A stretch of DNA of 41,799 nucleotides, taken from NCBI RefSeq assembly GCF_000765235.1, contig NZ_JPJG01000027.1:1-41799 (forward strand), given 5' to 3'. This document shows, piece after piece, positions 6,335 through 13,189 of the stretch (position 1 is its first letter; every line of letters begins with the position of its first letter). The notes under the pieces are model-generated. The model had not been told where the DNA came from. It worked only from the letters and a program-made list of their open reading frames with translations, and did not search any database. The translations under genes and the position numbers were made by a program. Source of the stretch: Oscillibacter sp. ER4 (GTDB lineage Bacteria > Bacillota > Clostridia > Oscillospirales > Oscillospiraceae).

Positions 6335-8908
6335 TTACTTTTTGTACGGCGTATGGTCGAGCGGCAGGCTGCGGCGGCGCTCGCCGTCGTAGCGGTAATA
6401 CGCCTGCGCGATGGCCGGTGCCGTGGGGATGGACGTGATCTCACCGATACCGATGGCGCCGTTGGCGAGGTTTAATCCCGGCTTGTCGATGACGATCGCC
6501 TTGATCTCGGGGATCTGATGCGAGCGGAACAGGCCGAGCGTGCCGTATTTTGCCGTGGGCTTGCCGTGGTCGAGCGGGTACTGCTCTGTCAAGGCGTAGC
6601 CCATGCTCATCACGACGCCGCCCTCGATCTGCCCTTCGCAGGACAGCGGGTTGATGGCCTTGCCGACATCGTGCGCGGCGACCATCTTTTTAATTTTGCC
6701 CGTCTCCTTGTCGAGAATGCACATCTGCGTTGCGTAGCCATAGGCGACATGGCTGACGGGGTTCGGCACATTTGCGCCGAGCGGGTTCGTCTTGGCGTAG
6801 TATTCGCCGTAAAACTCCTGCCCCTTCAAATCGCTCAGCGAGCGGTACTCCATCGCGTCGCGCAGCAGCAGGCATGCGCGGCGGCAGGCCTCGCCGGTGA
6901 CGAGCGTCTGGCGCGAGCCGGAGGTATCGCCGCTGTCAGGCGTTATGAACGTGCTGTTGCCGTCGTAGACGACCTGATCGCGCGTGAGCTTTGCGTTTGT
7001 CACGACGAGCTGCACCAGCACCGTGCCGAGACCCTGACCGATGCAGGACGCGCCCGCGCGGATATGGACCTTGCCGTCCTCGCCGATGACGAGCTTGCAG
7101 CGCCCATAGTCGGGAAGACCGACGCCGACGCCCGCGTTTTTCATCGCGCAGGCAAGGCCGACCGGCTCGCCGTTTTTGACCGCTTCGTCATAGTAGGGCT
7201 TGATGGCCTCGAGCGTTTCGACAAGGCCCGTTTCGGGGCCGACGATCTGGCCGTTCGGCAGCACCTCGCCCGGGCGGATGGCGTTGCGGTAGCGAATTTC
7301 CCACGGGGAGATGCCGACAAGGTCGGCCATCTCGTTGAGTAGCGTTTCAGTCGCAAAGCAGGTCTGCGTCACGCCGAAGCCGCGGAACGCGCCCGCGGGC
7401 GGATTGTTCGTATAGTAGGCGTGGCCCTCGATCTCAAAATTCTCGTAGTGATACGGACCCGCGGCGTGCGTACACGCGCGCTCAAGCACGGGGCCGCCGA
7501 GTGAGGCAAAGCCGCCCGTGTCGGACACGACGCTCGCCTTTACGCCCTGAATGATACCGTTTTCGTCGCAGCCCATCGTGAAATCCATCCACATCGGGTG
7601 GCGCTTAGGGTGGACGAGCAGCGATTCCTGCCGCGTGAGCTTCACCTTGACCGGCACGCGCGCGATGTATGCGATCAGCGCCGCATGGTGCTGCACGGAC
7701 ATGTCCTCTTTCCCTCCGAAGCCGCCGCCGACAAGCATATTTTCGACCTGGCAGTGGGCAAAGTCGACGCCAAGCATCGCCGAGCACTCGTGCTGGGTGG
7801 TGTGCGCGCTCTGGTCGGTCGTGAGCAGCTTCACGCCGCCGTTTTCAAGCGGAAGCGCGACGCAGCACTCGGGTTCCAAAAAGGCGTGCTCCGTCCACGG
7901 GGTCTGAAACTTTTCATGTAAGACGTATTTGGAATGTTTGATGGCCTCGTCTGCGTTGCCGCGCACAACGTGGCGGTGCGCCTGCAAATTGCCGCGGTTG
8001 CCCATGATGACCTCGGGCGCACCGGGGGCGGACGCCTCCTCAGGCCCGTAGACCGCGGGAAGCTCTTCGTAAACGACACGTACAAGCTTTTTTGCCTGCT
8101 CGAGTGTTTCTAAGTCGCGCGCACAGACAAGCGCCACCGCGTCGCCGAGATACTGCGTGATTTCCCCCTCGCCGATGAGCGTCGGCTGGTCCTTCTGGAT
8201 GTGGCCGACGTTTTGCTGACCCGGAATATCCTTTGCCGTCAGCACGCAGACGACGCCGGGGAGCTCTTCCGCTTCTTTCGTGCGGATATAGAGCACGCGG
8301 GCGCGCGGGTACTGGCTGCGCACCGCGCCGCCATAGCACATGCCGTCAACATAGATGTCGTCGGGGTACTTGCCATAGCCCTGTACCTTCTCGGCGACGT
8401 CGATACGGTGCACGCGCGAGCCGACCTGAAAGTCTTCCTTCTTTTCGGGAATTTTCCCCTCGCGTAAAATCTTCGCCGCAAGCAGGATGCCGTCGATGAT
8501 CTTGACATAGCCCGTGCAGCGGCAGATATTGTTGCGGATGGCAAAGGCCGCCTCTTCGCGTGTCGGGTCGGGGTTCTGGTCGATGAGCCCCTTGGCCGAG
8601 ATGACCATGCCCGGGATGCAGAAGCCGCACTGCACGGCTCCGGCCTCGCCGAAGGCGTAGGTAAAGGCCTCTTTTTCAAAGGCGGAAAGGCCCTCGACCG
8701 TGACGATATGTTTCCCCTCCAGCTTGTCTGTCTGAGGGATGCAGGCTTTCGTCGGCTTGCCGTCGATGAGGACATGGCACGTGCCGCACGCACCCTCACT
8801 GCACCCGTCCTTGACGCTGGTCAGATGCAGCTCGTCGCGAAGATAGCGGATAAGTTTTTGATTTTTCTCCACCGTGACCGGTGTACCGTTGACAACGAAT
8901 GCAGCCAT
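6335..8908 (-). CDS. single-chain molybdenum hydroxylase, selenium-dependent xanthine dehydrogenase type
   Basis: 857 aa from the ATG at 8908, chosen because AGGAGA lies 6 bases upstream; an in-frame GTG six codons earlier lacks a site. One chain fuses the two [2Fe-2S] domains (Cys36, 41, 44, 56 and Cys94, 97, 129, 131) to the aldehyde oxidase/xanthine dehydrogenase Mo domains, with no FAD domain. MoCo motifs GGGFGGKE and AFRGFGVTQ are present, and a C-terminal GIGEI carries the presumed catalytic Glu at about 823. Length and architecture match the family called selenium-dependent xanthine dehydrogenase (known from Enterococcus faecalis), in which selenium is a cofactor ligand, not selenocysteine. 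No in-frame TGA is needed. The electron acceptor is unknown. First gene of an operon with ansA. Confidence 0.85.
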   Translation of the reverse strand: MAAFVVNGTPVTVEKNQKLIRYLRDELHLTSVKDGCSEGACGTCHVLIDGKPTKACIPQTDKLEGKHIVTVEGLSAFEKEAFTYAFGEAGAVQCGFCIPGMVISAKGLIDQNPDPTREEAAFAIRNNICRCTGYVKIIDGILLAAKILREGKIPEKKEDFQVGSRVHRIDVAEKVQGYGKYPDDIYVDGMCYGGAVRSQYPRARVLYIRTKEAEELPGVVCVLTAKDIPGQQNVGHIQKDQPTLIGEGEITQYLGDAVALVCARDLETLEQAKKLVRVVYEELPAVYGPEEASAPGAPEVIMGNRGNLQAHRHVVRGNADEAIKHSKYVLHEKFQTPWTEHAFLEPECCVALPLENGGVKLLTTDQSAHTTQHECSAMLGVDFAHCQVENMLVGGGFGGKEDMSVQHHAALIAYIARVPVKVKLTRQESLLVHPKRHPMWMDFTMGCDENGIIQGVKASVVSDTGGFASLGGPVLERACTHAAGPYHYENFEIEGHAYYTNNPPAGAFRGFGVTQTCFATETLLNEMADLVGISPWEIRYRNAIRPGEVLPNGQIVGPETGLVETLEAIKPYYDEAVKNGEPVGLACAMKNAGVGVGLPDYGRCKLVIGEDGKVHIRAGASCIGQGLGTVLVQLVVTNAKLTRDQVVYDGNSTFITPDSGDTSGSRQTLVTGEACRRACLLLRDAMEYRSLSDLKGQEFYGEYYAKTNPLGANVPNPVSHVAYGYATQMCILDKETGKIKKMVAAHDVGKAINPLSCEGQIEGGVVMSMGYALTEQYPLDHGKPTAKYGTLGLFRSHQIPEIKAIVIDKPGLNLANGAIGIGEITSIPTAPAIAQAYYRYDGERRRSLPLDHTPYKK

Positions 8909-8973
8909 TTCAGATCTCCTGTTCACGAGAAAATCACAAATATCACAATTATTTTGGTTGCCTAACTAATTTT

Positions 8974-9002
8974 ATTGTAGCACAAGCACAACAAAGACGC
9001 AA
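8974..9002 (-). promoter_or_regulatory. promoter for the hydroxylase-ansA operon
   Basis: Minus strand: TTGCGT (8997-9002), 17-nt spacer, TACAAT (8974-8979) with TGC just upstream (extended -10). It lies about 65 bp before the chosen ATG at 8908. The long AT-rich leader between them shows no other clear element. Confidence 0.6.
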
Positions 9003-9014
9003 CACAAATTCTAA

Positions 9015-9038
9015 ATTCCGATATTCTATTTTCGGAAT
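9015..9038. promoter_or_regulatory. inverted repeat between two divergent promoters
   Basis: ATTCCGA (9015-9021) and TCGGAAT (9032-9038) are perfect 7-bp arms 10 nt apart, placed between the leftward hydroxylase promoter and the rightward thiT promoter. It lies upstream of both start sites and lacks a T-run, which suits a protein operator better than a terminator. No regulator can be assigned. Confidence 0.4.
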
Positions 9039-9059
9039 CACGCTTTTTGCCTCAAATCC

Positions 9060-9088
9060 TTGACAAATTTCTCCTGATGGGCTAAGAT
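9060..9088 (+). promoter_or_regulatory. SigA promoter of the thiT riboswitch transcript
   Basis: TTGACA (9060-9065), exact 17-nt spacer, TAAGAT (9083-9088). Transcription would start around 9095, a few bases before the TPP aptamer begins, as expected for a riboswitch leader. Confidence 0.75.
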
Positions 9089-9099
9089 GTCGCCGTACC

Positions 9100-9192
9100 T
9101 GCAAGGGGCGCTGGCGCAAGCCGGCTGTGATGCGGCGTATCGCCGTCGCTGTCCCTCAGACCTGATCCGGGTAATGCCGGCGTAGGAATGCA
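9100..9192 (+). promoter_or_regulatory. TPP riboswitch aptamer (THI element)
   Basis: The diagnostic 3' half CCTGATCCGGGTAATGCCGG (9161-9180) followed by CGTAGGAATG is a clear THI-box. The 5' half has GGGG (9105-9108) and a GGCTGTGA pyrimidine-sensing loop (9123-9130). The usual CTGAGA is CTGTGA here, a change at a single base of the motif. P1 is TGCA (9100-9103) with TGCA (9189-9192). It precedes thiT, encoding a thiamine transporter, so binding of thiamine pyrophosphate should reduce thiT expression. Confidence 0.93.
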
Positions 9193-9217
9193 AAGATGAT
9201 CTTGCCTGAGCTTTGCA
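9189..9217 (+). promoter_or_regulatory. antiterminator hairpin of the TPP riboswitch
   Basis: TGCAAAG (9189-9195) can pair perfectly with CTTTGCA (9211-9217). The left arm contains the 3' strand of aptamer helix P1, and the right arm contains the first three bases of the terminator stem. The hairpin therefore excludes both, which is the expected ligand-free ON state. Confidence 0.75.
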
Positions 9218-9246
9218 CCGTGACGTCGACGCCGCGGTGCTTTTTT
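9215..9246 (+). terminator. riboswitch-controlled intrinsic terminator
   Basis: GCACCG (9215-9220) pairs with CGGTGC (9235-9240), directly followed by six T (9241-9246). The loop contains a small CGTCGACG self-complementary segment. With TPP bound, P1 holds 9189-9192, freeing 9211-9217, so this stem can form and stop transcription 45 nt before thiT. Confidence 0.75.
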
Positions 9247-9291
9247 GTGCCGCGGCGCGGACAGGGATCATATTTTTAGGAGGAATCCCTT

Positions 9292-9867
9292 ATGAGCAAC
9301 ACATCCACCCATTCCACCACCCGCCGCCTGACCGAGGGCGGCATCTGCATCGCGCTCGCCCTTGTGCTGAGCTATCTCAAAATCCCCATCGGTCTGTCGT
9401 TCGGCGGCTTCGGCGGCTCGATCACCCTTGTGATGGTCCCGCTCATCCTCTTCGCCGTGCGCTATGGCGCGCCCTGGGGCATCCTCGCGGGCGTCGCGTT
9501 CGGCACGCTCAAGTATTTCTTCGCCGAGGGCTTCGCCGTGAGCTGGGTGTCCATCATCTTCGACTATTCCGTCGCCTACGGCGCGGTCGGCCTTGCGGGC
9601 CTTTTCCGCGTGAAGGGCAACGACTATTCCAAGCTCCCGCTTGCCGCGTTTGTCGGCTGCCTCGGCCGCTTTGTCATCCACTTTATCTCCGGCGTGACGG
9701 TCTACGCGCAGTATATGCCCGAGGAATTCATGGGCATGACCATGACCTCTCCCGTGTTCTACTCCGTGCTGTACAACGGAACATATATGCTGCCGAACAC
9801 GATCCTCGCGATCATCATCTGCGCGCTGCTGATGAAGCCCGCAGCGAAGCTGCCGAGCGCAGAGTAA
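9292..9867 (+). CDS. thiT: thiamine-specific ECF transporter S-component
   Basis: 191-aa integral membrane protein with about six hydrophobic segments, of the ThiT/YuaJ family. It binds thiamine at the membrane and works with the EcfA1-EcfA2-EcfT energising module (encoded at 37-39.7 kb in this window) to import it. Family features visible are the LTEGGICIALALVLSYLKI start, GGSITLVMVP after the first helix, and the IFDYSVAYGAVGLAGL segment. The preceding TPP riboswitch strongly supports the substrate. The AGGAGGA site (9278-9284) lies in the loop of a small AGGGAT/ATCCCT hairpin (9263-9268 with 9285-9290) right before the ATG. It is a single-gene transcription unit. Confidence 0.95.
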   Translation: MSNTSTHSTTRRLTEGGICIALALVLSYLKIPIGLSFGGFGGSITLVMVPLILFAVRYGAPWGILAGVAFGTLKYFFAEGFAVSWVSIIFDYSVAYGAVGLAGLFRVKGNDYSKLPLAAFVGCLGRFVIHFISGVTVYAQYMPEEFMGMTMTSPVFYSVLYNGTYMLPNTILAIIICALLMKPAAKLPSAE

Positions 9868-9879
9868 AAAAATAATATG

Positions 9880-9897
9880 GCAGCGCGACAGCGCTGC
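9880..9897 (+). terminator. weak terminator after thiT
   Basis: GCAGCGC (9880-9886), loop GACA, GCGCTGC (9891-9897), followed by ATTTGTT. The stem is strong but the T-run poor. The long hairpins of the repeat element just downstream may complete termination. Confidence 0.5.
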
Positions 9898-9930
9898 ATT
9901 TGTTCCCTGCGCCGCGCAGGGGTGCGATAA

Positions 9931-9975
9931 TAAGGGAGGGGTATCTCTTTTTGAAAAAGAGATACCCCTCCCTTA
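9931..9975. repeat. 45-bp perfect palindrome, left hairpin of copy A
   Basis: A 22-bp perfect inverted repeat around a single central G (9953). The sequence differs from the other element hairpins, yet position, length and the G-rich/T-rich layout of the 5' arm are kept. It would form a very stable cruciform or RNA stem and could stop transcription in both directions. Confidence 0.85.
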
Positions 9976-10401
9976 CACCCTCCCAGAGAAAATTTTCATT
10001 GCAAGCGAGCAGCTCGAAGAGGTGCGATGCTTGCCGATTGCACTTTCCTGCGCGCGGCGAAGCCGCGTTAGCATTGCTATACGATTTGGCCTACTTCTAT
10101 CATCCGCTGCCGCTCTGCTCATCTTGTTTTGGTGCAGCCTAATCATCTGACAATGCATATCGTCTTGGTAGTGCGTACTGCGGCGAGCGCCAGCAAAGCC
10201 GCCTCGGCAGGCAATAGCAAATTTGTACAAGTCCAAAGTAGGCGGAAATTGCGTAAGGCTACCGAATCGCAGGCAAAGCGACAGCGAAGATAGAAGCAAA
10301 CCAAGTCGTTTAGATACAACACCCGGCAGGCACCTGATTCCGCAGGCCGCGCAGCTCTTCAAGTGCCAATCTGCCAATGCAAAGCCTTTCTCTCGGGGTT
10401 C

Positions 10402-10443
10402 CAAAGGGGCCATTCTCTTTTGCGAAAGAGAATGGCCCCTTTG
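10402..10443. repeat. 19-bp-stem hairpin, right end of copy A
   Basis: Perfect arms at 10402-10420 and 10425-10443 around a TGCG loop. Copy B carries the exact reverse complement, loop included, at 29133-29174. Confidence 0.88.
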
Positions 10444-10505
10444 TCCCGTTCCCCTGCGGAGTGCAGGGAAAACATCGCACCCCCGCGCAGCGGGAATGTT
10501 TGTAT

Positions 10506-11690
10506 TTACTTCTTGCGCTCCACCAACTTCTGGTATTGTTCCGAGATTTTCTTTCGGATATTTTCGATCTCGCGGCTGGATTCTTCCTGCGTGTCGAGGA
10601 CGAAGTTCTTCGTGCCGAGTTTGAAAAACAGCATGAACGCCTCAGTCACCATGCGGCGGGTCTCGCGGTCGAGGTTTTTATAGGTCTTGAGCATCGCTGC
10701 GGCGCTTTTGAGCTTTTCCTCGGTGAGCTCGCTGAGCGTTTTTGCGCCCGAGGCGGTGAAGACTCTGTACAGCGCGTCGGCCAGCGCTTCGCGCTGCTGG
10801 GTGTTGAGCGAATCGGCCCAGGACGAGAGCGTTTCATCGACGAGCTTTCCCTCGCGGGAGAAGTCGTCGAGGTGGACAAACTGCGTACCCAGCACCTGCC
10901 AGGAAAACCCGTCATGCTGGTAAAGGCCGTCATAGGTCGAATGCACGACCTGATAGCGCTTTTCATGCTCCATCAGCATGCCGACGACGGACGTCTGCGG
11001 CAGGATCGTATGGATGCGGCTTGCGATGCGCTTGTGGCCCGGCGTCTCGCTGATGTCCCAGGCGAAGCCGGGGCCGTCGTTATTATGGACGGCGACGATG
11101 CGCTCTTGGATCTCGCCGCTGCTCTTGGCCGCGCTGTAAACGGCGAGGTTGCCGCCCTTGGAGTGTCCGCCGATGCGGATGGTCTTGTCGCTGTACTGCC
11201 GCGCGACGCGCGCGACGTATTCGACCGCCTGCTTCTGCGAGGGGATCTCCTCCAAAAAGCCCATGTTGAGGTCTTCCTTCCACCCGACGATCGTATCGTC
11301 CGTGCCGCGAAACGAGATATAGATGCTGCCGTTGCCAAGGTCGATCGTCAGCGCCGCAAACTGCTGCTCGATGGAATCGTCAAGCAGCGCTGTGTAGCCG
11401 TTAAGCGTCATATTGCGAAAGCGCGGGCTCGTCATCAGCTTGCGCAGCATTTTCGAGATCGTGTCCGGCACGAGGACACCCATGGGGACGTTCTTCCCGC
11501 CATGGCGTGCGAAAAATGCCTCCGCCGCCTCGTTCAGCGGCAGGCCGCGCCCGAGCTCGGGAGGCGGCACGATGCCGTCAAAGTCGACAAAGCTCAGCTC
11601 TGCCAGAATCAGCGCGTCCACCTCGTTGAACGGCGAAATTTCGAGCGTCAGATCCCCGCGCCAGTCCAGATAATCCATCAGATTTGCCAT
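10506..11690 (-). CDS. DUF2974 (Mbeg1-like) putative lipase/hydrolase
   Basis: 394 aa from the ATG at 11690, chosen because GGAGG (11699-11703) lies 8 bases upstream; the longer in-frame reading would run into the cca stop. The protein has the alpha/beta-hydrolase nucleophile elbow GGHSKGGNLAVY, a preceding strand with FRGTDDTIVGW, and no signal peptide, as in the DUF2974 family of uncharacterised Firmicutes lipase-like proteins. The substrate is unknown. The C-terminal third is helical and charged. It follows cca with a 14-bp gap and is probably co-transcribed. Copy A of the repeat begins 38 bp beyond its stop and may supply the terminator. Confidence 0.85.
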   Translation of the reverse strand: MANLMDYLDWRGDLTLEISPFNEVDALILAELSFVDFDGIVPPPELGRGLPLNEAAEAFFARHGGKNVPMGVLVPDTISKMLRKLMTSPRFRNMTLNGYTALLDDSIEQQFAALTIDLGNGSIYISFRGTDDTIVGWKEDLNMGFLEEIPSQKQAVEYVARVARQYSDKTIRIGGHSKGGNLAVYSAAKSSGEIQERIVAVHNNDGPGFAWDISETPGHKRIASRIHTILPQTSVVGMLMEHEKRYQVVHSTYDGLYQHDGFSWQVLGTQFVHLDDFSREGKLVDETLSSWADSLNTQQREALADALYRVFTASGAKTLSELTEEKLKSAAAMLKTYKNLDRETRRMVTEAFMLFFKLGTKNFVLDTQEESSREIENIRKKISEQYQKLVERKK

Positions 11691-11704
11691 ATCGTTAACC
11701 TCCG

Positions 11705-13072
11705 TCAATGGGTCTCGTTTTCTTTCATCGTATGGCGCGCATAGCCGCTGCGCCACAGCCGCACGGCGCGCGCTTGCAGCGCCTCGGGCTTGTTGGGGAG
11801 TTTTTCCGCCGCGACCTCGTCTAAAAGCCGCGCAAGCACCGCGCCGATCTCACGCCCGCGATAGCCGAGGGCGGCGAGGTCTTCCCCGCTGATCTTGAGC
11901 TCGTGGATCGAGCAGCACGCGCCCTCTGAGATCAGCTCGTCGTAGATTTTCTGTGCTTCGTGCCACAGCGCCTGCGCACGCTCTAATCCTGCGGGGGCTT
12001 TGGCGGCGTTGTCGGCCTGCTTGGTGTAAAGCAAATTCTGCACCGTTTCCACGCCGAGACGCGCCATCTCCTTATGGATGGCCGCCCGCTCGGGGCGGAA
12101 CATGTCATCGAAACAGGCGAGCTGCGCGCGTATTCTGTCGCGCAGCGCCTTTTCAAAGTGCAGCCGCGCCATGATCTCCTCCGCCATTTGAGCGGAAATC
12201 GCCGTGTGGCCGTAAAAATGTCCGACGCCCTGCTCGTCAAACGTCCGGCACAGGGGCTTGCCGAGGTCGTGGAAGAGCATCGTCCACCTCAGTTCGCGCT
12301 TTGGTGGCACGGCGGCGACAGCGCGCGCCGTGTGACCCCAGACGTCGAAGCAGTGGTGGTAATTGCACTGGTCAAAGCCGACGCAGGGTGAAATCTCCGG
12401 AATCGGCACGCCCAGAATGTCGGGAAAGGTCAAAAGCGTCTCCCCCACGTTTTCGCCGAGCAGGAGCTTGTTCATCTCCGCATACACGCGCTCGTGCGCG
12501 ACATGGGCGAGTAGGCCGCGTGCCTCATGCGCGGCGCGGGCGGTCTCCTTCTCCGCCGAAAAACCGAGCACGGAGCAGAAGCGCACGAGCCGTAAAATGC
12601 GCAGCGCGTCTTCCTCAAACCGCCGCTTCGGCTCGCCGACGCAACGCAGGACGCCTGCTTTCAGGTCTTCCTGCCCGCCGTAGGGGTCGACGAGCGTGCC
12701 GTCCGGCGACAAAGCGATGGCGTTGACCGTGAAGTCGCGGCGGGCAAGGTCCTCTTCAATGCTCGTGCCGAACGTGACGGAATCTGGGTGGCGGTTATCC
12801 CTGTACGCGCCGTCGCGGCGCATCGTCGTGAGCTCGATGGGCAGTCCCCCGCTCACGACCGTCACCGTGCCGTGCTGCAAGCCCGTCGGATGCGCGCTTT
12901 CGCTGAAAAGGCGCAGCACCTCCTGCGGTGGAGCGTCGGATGTCATGTCGTAGTCGGACGGCGCTTTGCCTCGCAGCATTTCGCGCACGCAGCCGCCAAC
13001 CAGGTACGGCGAATAACCCGCGCCTTGCAGCGTGGTGATGACCGTTTCGACTTCCTTCGGTAAAAAGAGCAT
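11705..13072 (-). CDS. cca: CCA-adding tRNA nucleotidyltransferase
   Basis: 455 aa from ATG 13072 (GAGGG just upstream; a TTG seven codons earlier is less likely). It adds or repairs the 3' CCA of tRNA. The N-terminal class II nucleotidyltransferase head shows LVGGCVREML with the metal-binding pair in SDYDM (Asp40 and Asp42), RRDGAYRDNRHP and RRDFTVNAIAL. An HD domain (FHDLGKP) sits in the C-terminal half, as in HD-containing CCA enzymes. No ClosTron-like split into separate CC- and A-adding enzymes is seen. Leftward, ahead of the DUF2974 gene, with its own promoter overlapping that of murC. Confidence 0.93.
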   Translation of the reverse strand: MLFLPKEVETVITTLQGAGYSPYLVGGCVREMLRGKAPSDYDMTSDAPPQEVLRLFSESAHPTGLQHGTVTVVSGGLPIELTTMRRDGAYRDNRHPDSVTFGTSIEEDLARRDFTVNAIALSPDGTLVDPYGGQEDLKAGVLRCVGEPKRRFEEDALRILRLVRFCSVLGFSAEKETARAAHEARGLLAHVAHERVYAEMNKLLLGENVGETLLTFPDILGVPIPEISPCVGFDQCNYHHCFDVWGHTARAVAAVPPKRELRWTMLFHDLGKPLCRTFDEQGVGHFYGHTAISAQMAEEIMARLHFEKALRDRIRAQLACFDDMFRPERAAIHKEMARLGVETVQNLLYTKQADNAAKAPAGLERAQALWHEAQKIYDELISEGACCSIHELKISGEDLAALGYRGREIGAVLARLLDEVAAEKLPNKPEALQARAVRLWRSGYARHTMKENETH

Positions 13073-13103
13073 GGAACCCTCACAAAAAATCAAATTTTTA
13101 GCA

Positions 13104-13132
13104 TTGCACTCCGTTCACCGCTATATTATAAT
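13104..13132 (+). promoter_or_regulatory. promoter of murC
   Basis: TTGCAC (13104-13109), 17-nt spacer, perfect TATAAT (13127-13132), about 57 bp before the murC ATG. Confidence 0.75.
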
Positions 13133-13153
13133 AGAAAATCCATAAAAAGTAAA
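13125..13153 (-). promoter_or_regulatory. promoter of cca, overlapping the murC promoter
   Basis: Minus strand: TTTACT (13148-13153), 17-nt spacer, TATAAT (13125-13130). The -10 boxes of the two divergent promoters overlap by four bases, so the two polymerases cannot occupy them together. Confidence 0.55.
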
Positions 13154-13189
13154 TCTCCTGTGCTCCGCACAAGGAAAGGATTTGATACA

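Larger units (their letters stand above)
9904..10468 (+). repeat. 565-bp noncoding hairpin-ended repeat element, copy A
   Basis: The stretch between the convergent thiT and DUF2974 genes holds no credible gene. It is bounded by CCCTGCGCCGCGCAGGG (9904-9920) and CCCTGCGGAGTGCAGGG (10452-10468). Just inside these lie long perfect hairpins at 9931-9975 and 10402-10443. The core (10078-10130, ACGATTTGGCCTACTTCTAT onward) matches copy B at about 29287-29337 in the same orientation, and a diverged inverted copy of the core lies at about 10267-10316. Positions 10381-10443 match 29133-29195 of copy B in reverse complement at 62 of 63 bases by eye. No transposase is present. It could be a MITE-like element, a bidirectional terminator cassette or a structured RNA. 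Confidence 0.75.

Noticed and set aside
6335-8908. Selenocysteine in the hydroxylase
   Set aside because: The frame is complete without any in-frame TGA; selenium in this family is a cofactor ligand.
9230-9257. 11-bp hairpin with six T in the loop as the riboswitch terminator
   Set aside because: The T-run is in the loop and none follows the stem; the stem at 9215-9240 has the T-run in the right place. Kept only as a possible competing fold.
9904-10468. CRISPR array
   Set aside because: Repeats are few, palindromic, not evenly spaced and without uniform spacers.
10377-11744. Long plus-strand reading frame (455 codons) opposite the DUF2974 gene
   Set aside because: It mirrors the codon bias of the minus-strand gene, starts inside the repeat hairpin, has no ribosome site and no family resemblance.
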